This document shows positions 9,236-17,555 of a stretch of 64,000 bases of DNA, piece after piece. Under the pieces are notes generated by a model. It saw only the letters and a list, made by a program, of their open reading frames with translations, was not told the origin of the DNA and did no database searches. The position numbers and the translations under genes were made by a program. Position 1 is the first letter of the stretch. Every line of letters begins with the position of its first letter. The stretch comes from Sphingomonas sp. (GTDB taxonomy: Bacteria > Pseudomonadota > Alphaproteobacteria > Sphingomonadales > Sphingomonadaceae): contig NZ_JAHBZJ010000003.1 of assembly GCF_019635455.1 (NCBI RefSeq), positions 248,001 to 312,000 on the forward strand, read 5' to 3'.

Positions 9236-9281
9236 TGGGCCGGAAGCAGGTCGCTGGGCCGGAAGCAGGTCGCCTGCTTCC
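9236..9281. repeat. 19-bp perfect tandem duplication ending in a hairpin
   Basis: TGGGCCGGAAGCAGGTCGC occurs twice back to back (9236-9254 and 9255-9273). The second copy continues into CTGCTTCC, so 9261-9268 and 9274-9281 form an 8-bp stem with a 5-nt loop. There is no T-run, so it is not a standard terminator. It lies in the gene-free stretch between tRNA-Gly and the CPBP protease gene. Confidence 0.8.
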
Positions 9282-9366
9282 AGGTGTGAAGATGGGCTCG
9301 GCTATCCTTGGTCGGTTAGTCAGGTTGCTCAATCCCCACCGGCCGAGCCGGCATTCACCGCGGGTA

Positions 9367-10308
9367 TCACGCGGGCTCACCCGTTGTCGTTGCGCCGCTT
9401 CGTGCCGGTGTCCGCTGCGCAGCGGCCATCGGACCTCCGGGCCATATCAACAGAGCCAGCGTGGCCGCCGCCATCAAGCCGATCGTCAGCACGCTGCTCT
9501 CCGGTCCTGCGGGTCCGCCGGTCAGCATGTCCGAACCAGAGGGCGTCAGTTGCACCAACAAGGCCGGCAATTGCAGATCGAACCCGGTGATCGGCACGGC
9601 AAAGCCGACGCCTGTGATCCAGTTCCAGCCCGCATGCCAGCCCATCACGCCCCAGATGTTGCCGGCCCGCCAGGCCCAGGCGCAAGTGAATAGTCCAAAG
9701 GTGAACGCCATGATGATTTCGCGAACCGGCTGGTGCGGCGAGAAGTGAAGAAACGTGAATGCGCACGAACTGGCAATGAACCCCGCCGTCAGGTTCCAGC
9801 GGCGTGTCGCCGTCGAGAGCAGCCAGCCGCGGAAGATGAACTCCTCCACGCCCGATTGGAAAACGAAGCAGGGCAGCAGAATTGCAATCCAGAACAGCGA
9901 TGCGGGAGAGGAAAAGGCAGGAAGAACGTCCTTGGCGACATACCCCCCAATGAGCCAGATCGACATGGTCGCAACCGCCATCATGCCAACCCCGATCGCC
10001 AGTCCGGCCAGATGTTTGCGCAACCGCCCCGCGCCGGTCAAACCCAGGGTCGCGAGGCTGCGGCGTTCGACGAACCGCGACCAGACCCAGACTGCGGCTC
10101 CCATCGCAGCGAATGGCAGCAGCAGGTTCAGGCAAAAGCCGAACGCGGACCGGGGCTGTCCCTTGGCATCGATCACGCCGATCCATTCAAGGCCGAAATC
10201 CAGGGGGAGGCTGGAAAATGCCACGAGCAGGATGCAGACCACCGGCGAAAGCCAGGCCCAGGGCAGCCAGCCGCGATGCGATTCGGGCGAAAAGATGGTT
10301 TGGGTCAT
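9367..10308 (-). CDS. CPBP-family intramembrane glutamic endopeptidase
   Basis: A 313-residue multi-pass membrane protein (about eight hydrophobic segments) with the three signatures of the CPBP (Abi/CAAX protease-like) family: EEFIFRGW (about 163-170), the FLHF histidine segment, and HAGWN (about 228-232). These form an intramembrane active site based on Glu and His. Members process prenylated proteins, bacteriocin-related peptides or signalling proteins, and no substrate is apparent here. The gene follows tRNA-Gly on the opposite strand. The AraC gene lies just upstream on the same strand (31 nt gap), so the two are probably co-transcribed. Confidence 0.9.
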   Translation of the reverse strand: MTQTIFSPESHRGWLPWAWLSPVVCILLVAFSSLPLDFGLEWIGVIDAKGQPRSAFGFCLNLLLPFAAMGAAVWVWSRFVERRSLATLGLTGAGRLRKHLAGLAIGVGMMAVATMSIWLIGGYVAKDVLPAFSSPASLFWIAILLPCFVFQSGVEEFIFRGWLLSTATRRWNLTAGFIASSCAFTFLHFSPHQPVREIIMAFTFGLFTCAWAWRAGNIWGVMGWHAGWNWITGVGFAVPITGFDLQLPALLVQLTPSGSDMLTGGPAGPESSVLTIGLMAAATLALLIWPGGPMAAAQRTPARSGATTTGEPA

Positions 10309-10339
10309 TCCAGCCGCTTAGCCCGGGGGCTGGTCCGGG

Positions 10340-11158
10340 TTATAGAATGATTGTGCGCGTCTGCCCGGACCGGTGCCAAGCCAGTGGCGTGGTTCCAAAA
10401 GTGCGCCTGAACACCCGACCAAAATGGCTCTGATCCGCGAATCCGGCCTCGTGGGCAGCTGCGGCCATGCCAAGCCCGCTGCGCAGCAGCCGACCAGCGC
10501 GCTCAAGTCTGCGACATTGCAGATAGCGATAGGGACTGGTCCCCAGCAGCGCGCGGAAGTCGCGTGAAAGCTGCCAGCGATCATAACCGGCCAGTTCCTC
10601 GAGTTGATCGAGGTTCACCCCGGGGGCCGGAATGCTGTCGAGAAATTCGCGCACCCGCATCACGGCTTCACGATTGATATTCCGCCTGGCCGGCAGCCGG
10701 CGGCCTTCGCACCGCTGCATCGCGGAAACGAACTGGTGGAGCGCGTCCTGATAACCGAAGAGATCAACCTCGGCACTGCACATCGCGATCAGGTGAAGCG
10801 CCGAGCCGACCAGATCGGCGTCGGTTGAAACCCCTTCCGCCAGAAACGGCAGGGCCGCTCCCCCGATCACGGTCTGGATATGTGCCGGTGGCAGATAGGC
10901 CGCCCGATAGGAAAAGCCAGTCTGGTTGCAGCAGTACCCATCATGCACTTCGTCTGGATGCAGGATCACCGCTTGCCCGGGCAGAGACTGCCAACGCTTC
11001 CCCAGATAATTGAATGATTGCACCCCCGACGTGGTCACCGCGATCGTATAGGTATCGTGGCGATGCGGCGAAAACGCACCCGCGCGAAGCTGCGCTTCAA
11101 TCAGCTCGACCTCAGAACCATGCAGACCGGCATCGTGATGTTCCGCATTGGGCTGCAT
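10340..11158 (-). CDS. AraC-family transcriptional regulator
   Basis: A 272-residue regulator. The N-terminal half (about 10-140) is an AraC-type ligand-binding cupin with SPHRHDTYTIAV and HPDEVHDG. The C-terminal half (about 168-265) holds the two helix-turn-helix units: NLDQLEELAGYDRWQLSRDF, then AAAAHEAGFADQSHFGRVFR with the usual second-helix pattern. The effector is not predictable. It probably controls itself and the CPBP protease gene 31 nt downstream. This pair next to a tRNA gene could be a small acquired module, but no integrase or attachment repeat was seen. Confidence 0.92.
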   Translation of the reverse strand: MQPNAEHHDAGLHGSEVELIEAQLRAGAFSPHRHDTYTIAVTTSGVQSFNYLGKRWQSLPGQAVILHPDEVHDGYCCNQTGFSYRAAYLPPAHIQTVIGGAALPFLAEGVSTDADLVGSALHLIAMCSAEVDLFGYQDALHQFVSAMQRCEGRRLPARRNINREAVMRVREFLDSIPAPGVNLDQLEELAGYDRWQLSRDFRALLGTSPYRYLQCRRLERAGRLLRSGLGMAAAAHEAGFADQSHFGRVFRRTFGTTPLAWHRSGQTRTIIL

Positions 11159-11434
11159 CCAATCGATATTGCCGCCGAACCGGGTGTTCGCAAGTGTCCA
11201 GCCCTTCCACCCGTGACGAACTGATGTCCACTTTCAGCCAACCGGTCGCAGAGCATCAATGTGTAAAACCGGGGCGCCGAACTGACGCAGCGTTTCGCGA
11301 CTCACAACGTGCGCGAAGCTGCTCGGCGCTTCAAATATGAGGCGTTTCACCTGTCCCGCGCCGCCGGTTGCACCACCCCTCGCTCCCGCACTGTGCTTCG
11401 ACCAGCTTGATGCGCGCGGACCCCGGACAGGACG

Positions 11435-12580
11435 CTACTTCGCCCCGGCGGGTTCCGCCGATTTGGGCGCGGGGTCGGCGGTGAGATCCAGACGCTCGAC
11501 GCGATAGGCGGGCGCGCGGACGCGCTGGTGGGTGCCGGTGAGCTTGTCCCATAGCGCGGTCAGGGTGAAGCGTTCGACGCGATAGACGGCCGGCCCGGCC
11601 GGATTCGCCGCCTTTGCATAGACCCGGCTCTTCGTCTGGGCGACAATGGGATCGATCCAGAATTTCTCCGCACCGCTCTCACGCAGCACATCGACATCGT
11701 CCACCGTGCCATCAGGGCGCACCCAGAATCCGATATCGGCCCATTTCTGATCGACGCGCGGCTGATACCATTGTTCGACCTTCACGGTCGCGACCTCGCC
11801 CACGCCCTGCCTCGCACCGCGCGGATCGTACCAGTCGATCTTGAGCGGCGCCATCTTGAGCAGCACCGGCGGCTGGCCCGGCGCGCTGCGCAGTTCGGCG
11901 ATGAGCTTGTCCATCGCCTCAGGCCCGTCCTCCAGCCGTGCGAGCAGCAGGCGCGCGGCAAAGCGCACCTGCGCCATTTCCGGCTCGGTCCATCCGGTGA
12001 TCGGACGCAGCAGGCGCTTCGCCTCGCTCTTGCCGCCGACGATATCCTTGAGTGCGGCGAGGCGGATGGCGGCGATGCCATAGATCAGCCGCTGCCCCGA
12101 CGCCTCGGCGGCGCTGCACACACCCTCCAGCGTGATGATCGCACCGGCGACCTTGTTGAAATTCGCCTGAGTCTTGGCGACTTCGAGCCGGGCGAGCAGC
12201 ACCTCCGGCGACTGATCGGGCAGCCCCGCCTTCATCGCGCGCATCATGCCAAAGGCGCGCGATTCGGATTCGTCGCCCTCCCCCAGATGCGCCGCCACCC
12301 GCGACGCCGCGCGATACAGGCCCGCCACTTCGCGCGGATGCTCCGCCGCAAAGCCGCGATTGCGGTCGGTCGCGCCTTTCAGCGTCTTGCGCGCGCCCTG
12401 ATACTGGCCGGCGACGAACTGCGCCTCCGCATAGCGGAGCGAGGCGGCCATATCCTCAAGCGGGGGGCATTTGCGGGCAAGGCACGCCTCCAGCGCGCGG
12501 CGGGCATCGCCAACCTGGCCGGTGACGATGATCGGCGCGGAATCCTGGACTGAGGCAAGTGCGAGAAACAGGCTGAACAT
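11435..12580 (-). CDS. Secreted TPR-like protein with TonB-type C-terminal domain
   Basis: A 381-residue protein that starts with a short hydrophobic signal (MFSLFLALASVQDSA) and is probably exported. Residues about 25-240 are Ala/Leu/Arg-rich helices with the spacing of tetratricopeptide-like repeats and include a CLARKCPP pair of cysteines. Residues about 265-350 resemble the C-terminal domain of energy transducer TonB: GFWVRPDGTVDDVDVL, then a helix with DPIVAQTKSRVY. TonB proper needs a membrane anchor and a proline-rich arm, and both are missing. A periplasmic protein that borrowed the fold is more likely. No partner genes adjoin it. Confidence 0.65.
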   Translation of the reverse strand: MFSLFLALASVQDSAPIIVTGQVGDARRALEACLARKCPPLEDMAASLRYAEAQFVAGQYQGARKTLKGATDRNRGFAAEHPREVAGLYRAASRVAAHLGEGDESESRAFGMMRAMKAGLPDQSPEVLLARLEVAKTQANFNKVAGAIITLEGVCSAAEASGQRLIYGIAAIRLAALKDIVGGKSEAKRLLRPITGWTEPEMAQVRFAARLLLARLEDGPEAMDKLIAELRSAPGQPPVLLKMAPLKIDWYDPRGARQGVGEVATVKVEQWYQPRVDQKWADIGFWVRPDGTVDDVDVLRESGAEKFWIDPIVAQTKSRVYAKAANPAGPAVYRVERFTLTALWDKLTGTHQRVRAPAYRVERLDLTADPAPKSAEPAGAK

Positions 12581-12640
12581 CGCCGATACGCTCCGGTTTC
12601 CGGCGGTCGGTCGATCCCGGCCGCCGTTACCGGCGCGACC

Positions 12641-14464
12641 CTACTCCACCGTGACCGACTTCGCCAGATTGCGCGGCTGGTCCACGTCGGTCCCCTTGGC
12701 GACCGCGACGTGATAGGCGAGGAGCTGGATCGGCACCGCGTTGACGATCGGCGCGATCAGCGGATGCGCCGCCGGCATTTCGATACAGGCGATGCACCCC
12801 TCGCCGGCCGCAGCGATGCCCGCTGCGTCGCTGATCAGCACCACCTTGCCGCCGCGCGCCTGCACCTCCTGCATGTTGCTCACGGTCTTGTCGAACAGCG
12901 GCCCGCTGGGCGCGATGACGATGACCGGCACATTTTCGTCGATGAGCGCGATCGGCCCGTGCTTCATTTCGCCGGCGGCATAGCCTTCGGCATGAATGTA
13001 GCTGATTTCCTTGAGTTTAAGCGCACCTTCAAGCGCGAGCGGGTAATCGGTGCCACGGCCAAGATACAGCACGTCGCGCGCGCCGGCGACCGCGCCGGCC
13101 ATCGCTTCGATCGCCTCGTCATAGGAAAGCGCGGCGTTGAGCGCGGCAGGCGCCTCGGCCAGATGCCGGACGATCGCCTTTTCCTCCGCCGGGGTCATCC
13201 GCCCCTTCGCCTTGGCGAGGTTCGCCGCAAGCGCCGCCAGTACGGCGAGCTGGCAGGTGAAGGCCTTGGTCGATGCAACGCCGATCTCGGGTCCGGCATG
13301 CGTCGGCAGCAACAGGTCCGCCTCGCGCGCCATCGTGCTGGTCGGCACATTGACCACCGCGGCGATCGTCTGCCCCTCACCCTTGGCATGGCGCAGCGCG
13401 GCCAGCGTGTCGGCGGTCTCTCCCGACTGGCTGATGACGATCATCAGGCCGCCCGCTTCCATCACCGGCGCGCGATAGCGGAATTCGGACGCGACATCGA
13501 TATCGACGGGAACGCGGGCGAACTGTTCGAACCAGTATTTGGCGACCATACCCGCGTAAAAGCTCGTCCCGCACGCGACGATGGTCACGCGCCGGATCGC
13601 AGACAGATCGAAATCGGGGATCGGCAACGTCACCTGTTCGTCGAGCCGCTGGAGATAGGCACGCAGCGTCTGGGCGACCACGATCGGTTGTTCGTAAATC
13701 TCCTTGGCCATGAAATGACGGTGATTGCCCTTGTCCACCATCTGGCCGGAGGCGCCGGAATTGACGATCTCGCGCTCGACCGGACGATTGTCCTGATCGT
13801 ACACCTGAACGCCGTCGCGGCGCAGCACGACCCAGTCGCCTTCCTCCAGATAAGAGATACGCTGGGTCAGCGGCGCGAGCGCGAGCGCGTCGGAGCCTAG
13901 ATATGTCTCCCCATCGCCATAGCCCACGACCAGCGGCGAACCGAGCCGCGCGCCGATCAGAAGGTCGGGATGGCTGCGAAACAGGATCGCGAGCGCGAAC
14001 GCACCATGGAGGCGGGGCAGCACCGCGCGGACGGCCGCGACGGGATCGAGGCCGGCCTCGACCTGTTCGCTGACCAGATGCGCGACGATTTCGGTATCGG
14101 TTTCGCTTTCGAGCACGCGCCCGCGCGCCAGAAGCTCCTCACGCAGCGGCTTGAAATTCTCGATGATGCCGTTGTGGACCAGCGCGACTTCGCCGGTGGC
14201 ATGCGGGTGGGCGTTGCTGGTGGTCGGACCGCCATGCGTGGCCCAGCGGGTATGCGCGATGCCGACATCGCCGGGCAGCGGGTTGGCGGCAAGCTCCCGG
14301 CCAAGATTGACCAGCTTGCCGGACGCGCGCCGCCGGTCGATCGCGCCATCGATGACGGTCGCGATCCCGGCCGAATCATAGCCGCGATATTCGAGGCGCT
14401 TCAGCCCGTCGAGCAGGCGATCGGCGACGTCGCCCCGCCCCAATATTCCTACGATTCCACACAT
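12641..14464 (-). CDS. glmS: Glutamine--fructose-6-phosphate aminotransferase (isomerising)
   Basis: A 607-residue enzyme of standard length. It converts fructose-6-phosphate and glutamine to glucosamine-6-phosphate, the first step to UDP-GlcNAc. The N-terminal nucleophile Cys2 is in MCGIVGILG, the glutaminase domain runs to about 240, and two SIS sugar-isomerase domains follow, with SQSGETADT and HAEGYAAGEMKHGP. It ends in the conserved NLAKSVTVE. It is the last gene of the glmU-x-glmS set, 16 nt after the small secreted-protein gene. No glmS ribozyme is expected or seen upstream. Confidence 0.98.
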   Translation of the reverse strand: MCGIVGILGRGDVADRLLDGLKRLEYRGYDSAGIATVIDGAIDRRRASGKLVNLGRELAANPLPGDVGIAHTRWATHGGPTTSNAHPHATGEVALVHNGIIENFKPLREELLARGRVLESETDTEIVAHLVSEQVEAGLDPVAAVRAVLPRLHGAFALAILFRSHPDLLIGARLGSPLVVGYGDGETYLGSDALALAPLTQRISYLEEGDWVVLRRDGVQVYDQDNRPVEREIVNSGASGQMVDKGNHRHFMAKEIYEQPIVVAQTLRAYLQRLDEQVTLPIPDFDLSAIRRVTIVACGTSFYAGMVAKYWFEQFARVPVDIDVASEFRYRAPVMEAGGLMIVISQSGETADTLAALRHAKGEGQTIAAVVNVPTSTMAREADLLLPTHAGPEIGVASTKAFTCQLAVLAALAANLAKAKGRMTPAEEKAIVRHLAEAPAALNAALSYDEAIEAMAGAVAGARDVLYLGRGTDYPLALEGALKLKEISYIHAEGYAAGEMKHGPIALIDENVPVIVIAPSGPLFDKTVSNMQEVQARGGKVVLISDAAGIAAAGEGCIACIEMPAAHPLIAPIVNAVPIQLLAYHVAVAKGTDVDQPRNLAKSVTVE

Positions 14465-14480
14465 GCCGTGTTGCTTTCCC

Positions 14481-14900
14481 TCAATCGAGAATCTGGATCT
14501 GGTTCGCCGCGGCGACCTCGATCCGGGTCTGGAAATAGCTGGTGCCGTCCCGCTTCGGAATCGAAACGCGATGCGCCGTACCGGTGATCCGCACCCGCTT
14601 TCCGGTCAGAACGTCCTGCGGCAGCGCGCCGAGCTTCTGCCGCAATTCGGTATTGGCGGCAGGCTGCAATTCGGCGGTCAGGTTGGTGGGCGCGCGATAG
14701 TCGGGATCGGAGTTCAGGAAGACCTTGAACCCCGACGCGCCGGTCGATCCGACGCGGAATTCGAACACCCCGCGCACTTCGCCGGTGGCTGCCTTGGCGG
14801 CGGCGGCGATCGCCTCCGCCGGCGTCATCGCGGCCGCCTGGGCGAGCGCGGGAGCCGCAAGGGCGAGCGAGGCGCCCAACACGATGTTCATCAAACGCAT
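14481..14900 (-). CDS. Small secreted protein between glmU and glmS, unknown function
   Basis: A 139-residue protein with an N-terminal signal peptide (cleavage near ALAQA), so probably periplasmic. The mature part begins with an Ala-rich helix (TPAEAIAAAAKAA), followed by strands (FEFRVG, FKVFLNS) and a C-terminal segment LTGKRVRITGTAHRV that looks like an OB-fold-like barrel strand pair. No family is recognised. ATG at 14900 overlaps the glmU stop as TGATG; a GTG one codon earlier (14903) is also possible. Its place between two UDP-GlcNAc genes suggests a link to envelope synthesis, or only shared transcription. Confidence 0.8.
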   Translation of the reverse strand: MRLMNIVLGASLALAAPALAQAAAMTPAEAIAAAAKAATGEVRGVFEFRVGSTGASGFKVFLNSDPDYRAPTNLTAELQPAANTELRQKLGALPQDVLTGKRVRITGTAHRVSIPKRDGTSYFQTRIEVAAANQIQILD

Positions 14901-16255
14901 CACGACTTCTCCTGCTTGCGCGCCTGCATCGTCGCGCGAAACCGCTTCGCCCAGCCGGCCCGCACGACCTGTTCCGGCCGCACCAGCGCCAGCGCATCCG
15001 CTTCGACATCGCGCGTCACCACGGCGCCTGCCCCGACGATCGCGCCATCGCCGATCGAAACCGGCGCGACGAGCGCACTGTTCGATCCGATGAACGCGCC
15101 CGCGCCGATCCGCGTGCGATATTTGAAGAATCCGTCATAGTTGCAGGTGATCGTGCCGGCGCCGATATTGGCCCCCGCCCCCACATCCGCGTCGCCCAGA
15201 TAGGTCAGGTGGTTGGCCTTTGCGCCCTTGCCCAGAACCGCCTTCTTCATCTCGACGAAATTGCCGACATGCGCGCCCTCGCCGACCACCGCGCCGGGCC
15301 GCAGCCGCGCATAGGGACCGACGGTCGCTCCTTCGGCGATCGTCGCCCCCTCGATATGGCTGAACGCGCGGATCACCGCCCCGTCCGCCACCGACACGCC
15401 GGGGCCGAACACCACATTGGGTTCCACCGTCACGTCGCGGCCCAGCACCGTATCATAGGCGAACCAGACGGTTTCCGGCGCGACCAGCGTCGTCCCGTCG
15501 GCCATCGCCTGCGCCCGGCGTTCATGCTGCCAGTCGCGTTCGAGCGCGGCGAGTTCGGCGCGGCTGTTCACCCCGGCAACCTCGATCGCATCGGTTTCGA
15601 TCACCGCCGAACCGCGCCCGTCGGCGGCGGCGAGCATCACGATATCGGGCAGATAATATTCGCCGGCGGCATTGTCGTTGCCGACCCGGTCGAGCAGCGC
15701 GAACAGATCCGTCGATCGCACCGCCATCAGGCCGGAATTGCACAGGGTGACCGCACGTTCATCCGGGGCGGCGTCCTTATATTCGACCATCTTGTCGATC
15801 CGGCCATCGGCACCGGCGATGATCCGGCCATAGGCGGCCGGGTCGGCGGGGCGAAATCCCAGCACCACCGCAGCCGGCGCGTCGTCATGATGCAGGCGAT
15901 CGACCATCCGCCGCATCGTTTCGGCCCGCACCAGCGGCACGTCGCCATAGAGGATCAGCACATCGCCCGCGAAGCCGGCAAGCGCGTCACGCGCCTGGGC
16001 CACGGCATGGCCCGTTCCCAGCTGCTCGGCCTGATGCGCGACGATGGCGCCATGGGGCGCGACCGCCGCTTCCACCTGCTCGCGCCGCGCGCCCACCACC
16101 ACCACCGTCCGATCGGGCGACAGCGATGAGGCGGTATCGATGAGATGCAGCAGCATCGGCCGCCCCGCGATCGGGTGCAGCACCTTGTGCAGGTCCGACT
16201 TCATCCGGGTGCCGCTGCCGGCAGCGAGGATGACGGCGGCGATCGGGCTCTTCAT
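14900..16255 (-). CDS. glmU: Bifunctional N-acetylglucosamine-1-phosphate uridyltransferase / glucosamine-1-phosphate acetyltransferase
   Basis: A 451-residue enzyme that acetylates glucosamine-1-phosphate and then attaches UMP, giving UDP-GlcNAc for peptidoglycan and lipid A. The N-terminal pyrophosphorylase domain starts with AVILAAGSGTRM and the substrate lysine region DLHKVLHP. The C-terminal left-handed beta-helix (about 250-430) shows hexapeptide periodicity and the acetyltransferase segments HVGNFVEMKK and NYDGFFKYRT. It is the first gene of a three-gene minus-strand operon with glmS, coupled by TGATG to the next gene. It is divergent from gph. Confidence 0.98.
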   Translation of the reverse strand: MKSPIAAVILAAGSGTRMKSDLHKVLHPIAGRPMLLHLIDTASSLSPDRTVVVVGARREQVEAAVAPHGAIVAHQAEQLGTGHAVAQARDALAGFAGDVLILYGDVPLVRAETMRRMVDRLHHDDAPAAVVLGFRPADPAAYGRIIAGADGRIDKMVEYKDAAPDERAVTLCNSGLMAVRSTDLFALLDRVGNDNAAGEYYLPDIVMLAAADGRGSAVIETDAIEVAGVNSRAELAALERDWQHERRAQAMADGTTLVAPETVWFAYDTVLGRDVTVEPNVVFGPGVSVADGAVIRAFSHIEGATIAEGATVGPYARLRPGAVVGEGAHVGNFVEMKKAVLGKGAKANHLTYLGDADVGAGANIGAGTITCNYDGFFKYRTRIGAGAFIGSNSALVAPVSIGDGAIVGAGAVVTRDVEADALALVRPEQVVRAGWAKRFRATMQARKQEKS

Positions 16256-16425
16256 CGCGTGTCCACTCCGTTGCTACTGGCGGTGGCCTTAGCCGCCGCG
16301 AACGCCCGCGTCACCCGCGCGTTCTCCAGGCCGTGCATAGCCGTTCCCCTGCCCGCTTTCCTCTTAATTCCCGGTAATCTGCCGGTCAGGGCTTGGCCAG
16401 AATCGGCGCGGCGTTATGGAAAGCC

Positions 16426-17109
16426 ATGGCGCGCTTTCCATTCGACATCGTCGGGTTCGATCTCGACGGCACGCTGGTCGATACCAGCCCGGACCTGACT
16501 GCGGCGGTGAACCACGCGCTCGCGGCCGCCGGTCGCCCGCTGCTGACGCCGGCGCGGGTGACGCCGATGATCGGCGGCGGGGCGAAAAACATGCTGCGGC
16601 AAAGCCTGGAGGCGAGCGGCGGGTGCGACGACGCCGAGTTCCGGCGCCTCTACCGGCTGTTGCTCGACCATTATGGCGACCATCTGGCGGATGGCAGCGC
16701 ACCCTATCCCGGCGCGGTCGCGGCGCTGGACGCGCTTGCCGCGCGCGACGTCCGGCTCGCCGTCGTGACGAACAAGTTCGAAGCGTTCGCCAACCGGCTG
16801 CTGTCCGCGCTGGGGTTGCGCGAACGGTTCGGTGTGGTGATTGGCGGCGACACGATGGGCAAGGGCTTTTCGAAGCCGCATCGCGCGCCGATCGATGCGA
16901 TGATCGCGCGACTGGGCGGCGGCAGCGCCGCGTTCGTCGGCGATTCGGTCTATGATATCGGCGCCGCGCGCGCCGCCGGCATCCCGTCGATCGCGGTCAG
17001 CTTCGGCTTTCTGCTCGGCCCGGTTGAGGGTCTGGGCGCCGATGGCGTGATCGATGAGTATGGCGCGTTGATCCCCGAACTGGAACGCGTCGCGCGCGGC
17101 GCACGCTGA
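16426..17109 (+). CDS. gph: Phosphoglycolate phosphatase, HAD superfamily
   Basis: A 227-residue haloacid-dehalogenase phosphatase. Motif I is FDLDGTLVDTSPDL (nucleophile and acid/base Asp near 10 and 12), motif II the VVTNK segment, motif III the Lys in FSKPHRAP, and motif IV GDSVYDIGAARAAG. Gph removes phosphate from 2-phosphoglycolate made during DNA repair or oxygenation, but close relatives act on other small phosphates, so the exact substrate is inferred. I chose ATG at 16426 (MARFPFDIVG), close to motif I; an in-frame TTG at 16393 would add 11 residues without benefit. Confidence 0.88.
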   Translation: MARFPFDIVGFDLDGTLVDTSPDLTAAVNHALAAAGRPLLTPARVTPMIGGGAKNMLRQSLEASGGCDDAEFRRLYRLLLDHYGDHLADGSAPYPGAVAALDALAARDVRLAVVTNKFEAFANRLLSALGLRERFGVVIGGDTMGKGFSKPHRAPIDAMIARLGGGSAAFVGDSVYDIGAARAAGIPSIAVSFGFLLGPVEGLGADGVIDEYGALIPELERVARGAR

Positions 17110-17125
17110 ACGCCCGGCCGCACGA

Positions 17126-17530
17126 TCAGTTCATCATCATGTCCGGCGAATTGATGTTGTAACCGATCAGCCGTGGCGGTGTACCGGTGGAGTAGACGAA
17201 CACCTCCGTCGCCACCCCCTTCGCGTACCGCGTCTGATAGGTGAGCGTCACCGCGCTGCCGCCCGTGGCATATTGCACGTTCCAGCCCTGCAACCGCGTC
17301 TCGCCGGCGTCGCCCAGCTTGCGGTGGATGGCGGCGAGCAGCTTCACCAGCCGGTCCTGCGGCGTGTTCGCGCGAAATTGCGGCGCGGTCTCGGCATAGA
17401 TCGCCTGGTAACGCTCCGCATTGAGCGCGGCGTGAAACCCCGTGACCGCCGCCTGCGCGGCCTTGATGTCCGCGCTGCCGCCCGAACAGCCGGCGAGCAT
17501 CGCCACCGCCACGATCCCCAGTCCGCGCAT
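17126..17530 (-). CDS. Small lipoprotein, NTF2/DUF4019-like
   Basis: A 134-residue protein whose N-terminus MRGLGIVAVAMLAGCSGG is a lipoprotein signal with Cys15. The mature domain resembles DUF4019/NTF2-like folds: helix (AAVTGFHAALNAERYQAIYA), then strands with NVQYATGGSAVTLTYQTRY and VFVYSTGTPPRLIGYNI. The function is unknown; such domains often bind small ligands or partner proteins in the periplasm. It starts 25 nt after the nucleotidyltransferase gene and is the last member of the same minus-strand run, but whether it belongs to the modification cassette is uncertain. Confidence 0.78.
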   Translation of the reverse strand: MRGLGIVAVAMLAGCSGGSADIKAAQAAVTGFHAALNAERYQAIYAETAPQFRANTPQDRLVKLLAAIHRKLGDAGETRLQGWNVQYATGGSAVTLTYQTRYAKGVATEVFVYSTGTPPRLIGYNINSPDMMMN

Positions 17531-17555
17531 CGTTCCCGTCTCCTTTCGCCGCAGG

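Noticed and set aside
11196..11216. Possible partial copy of the tRNA-Gly 3' end (CCCTTCCACCCG) as an attachment site
   Set aside because: Only about 11 bases match with one insertion, too short and imperfect, and no integrase gene is present.
12581..12640. EcfG-like sequence GGAAACC...CGTA on the minus strand before the TPR/TonB-like gene
   Set aside because: The -35 box has an extra A and the spacing is only about five bases, so it does not fit the consensus.
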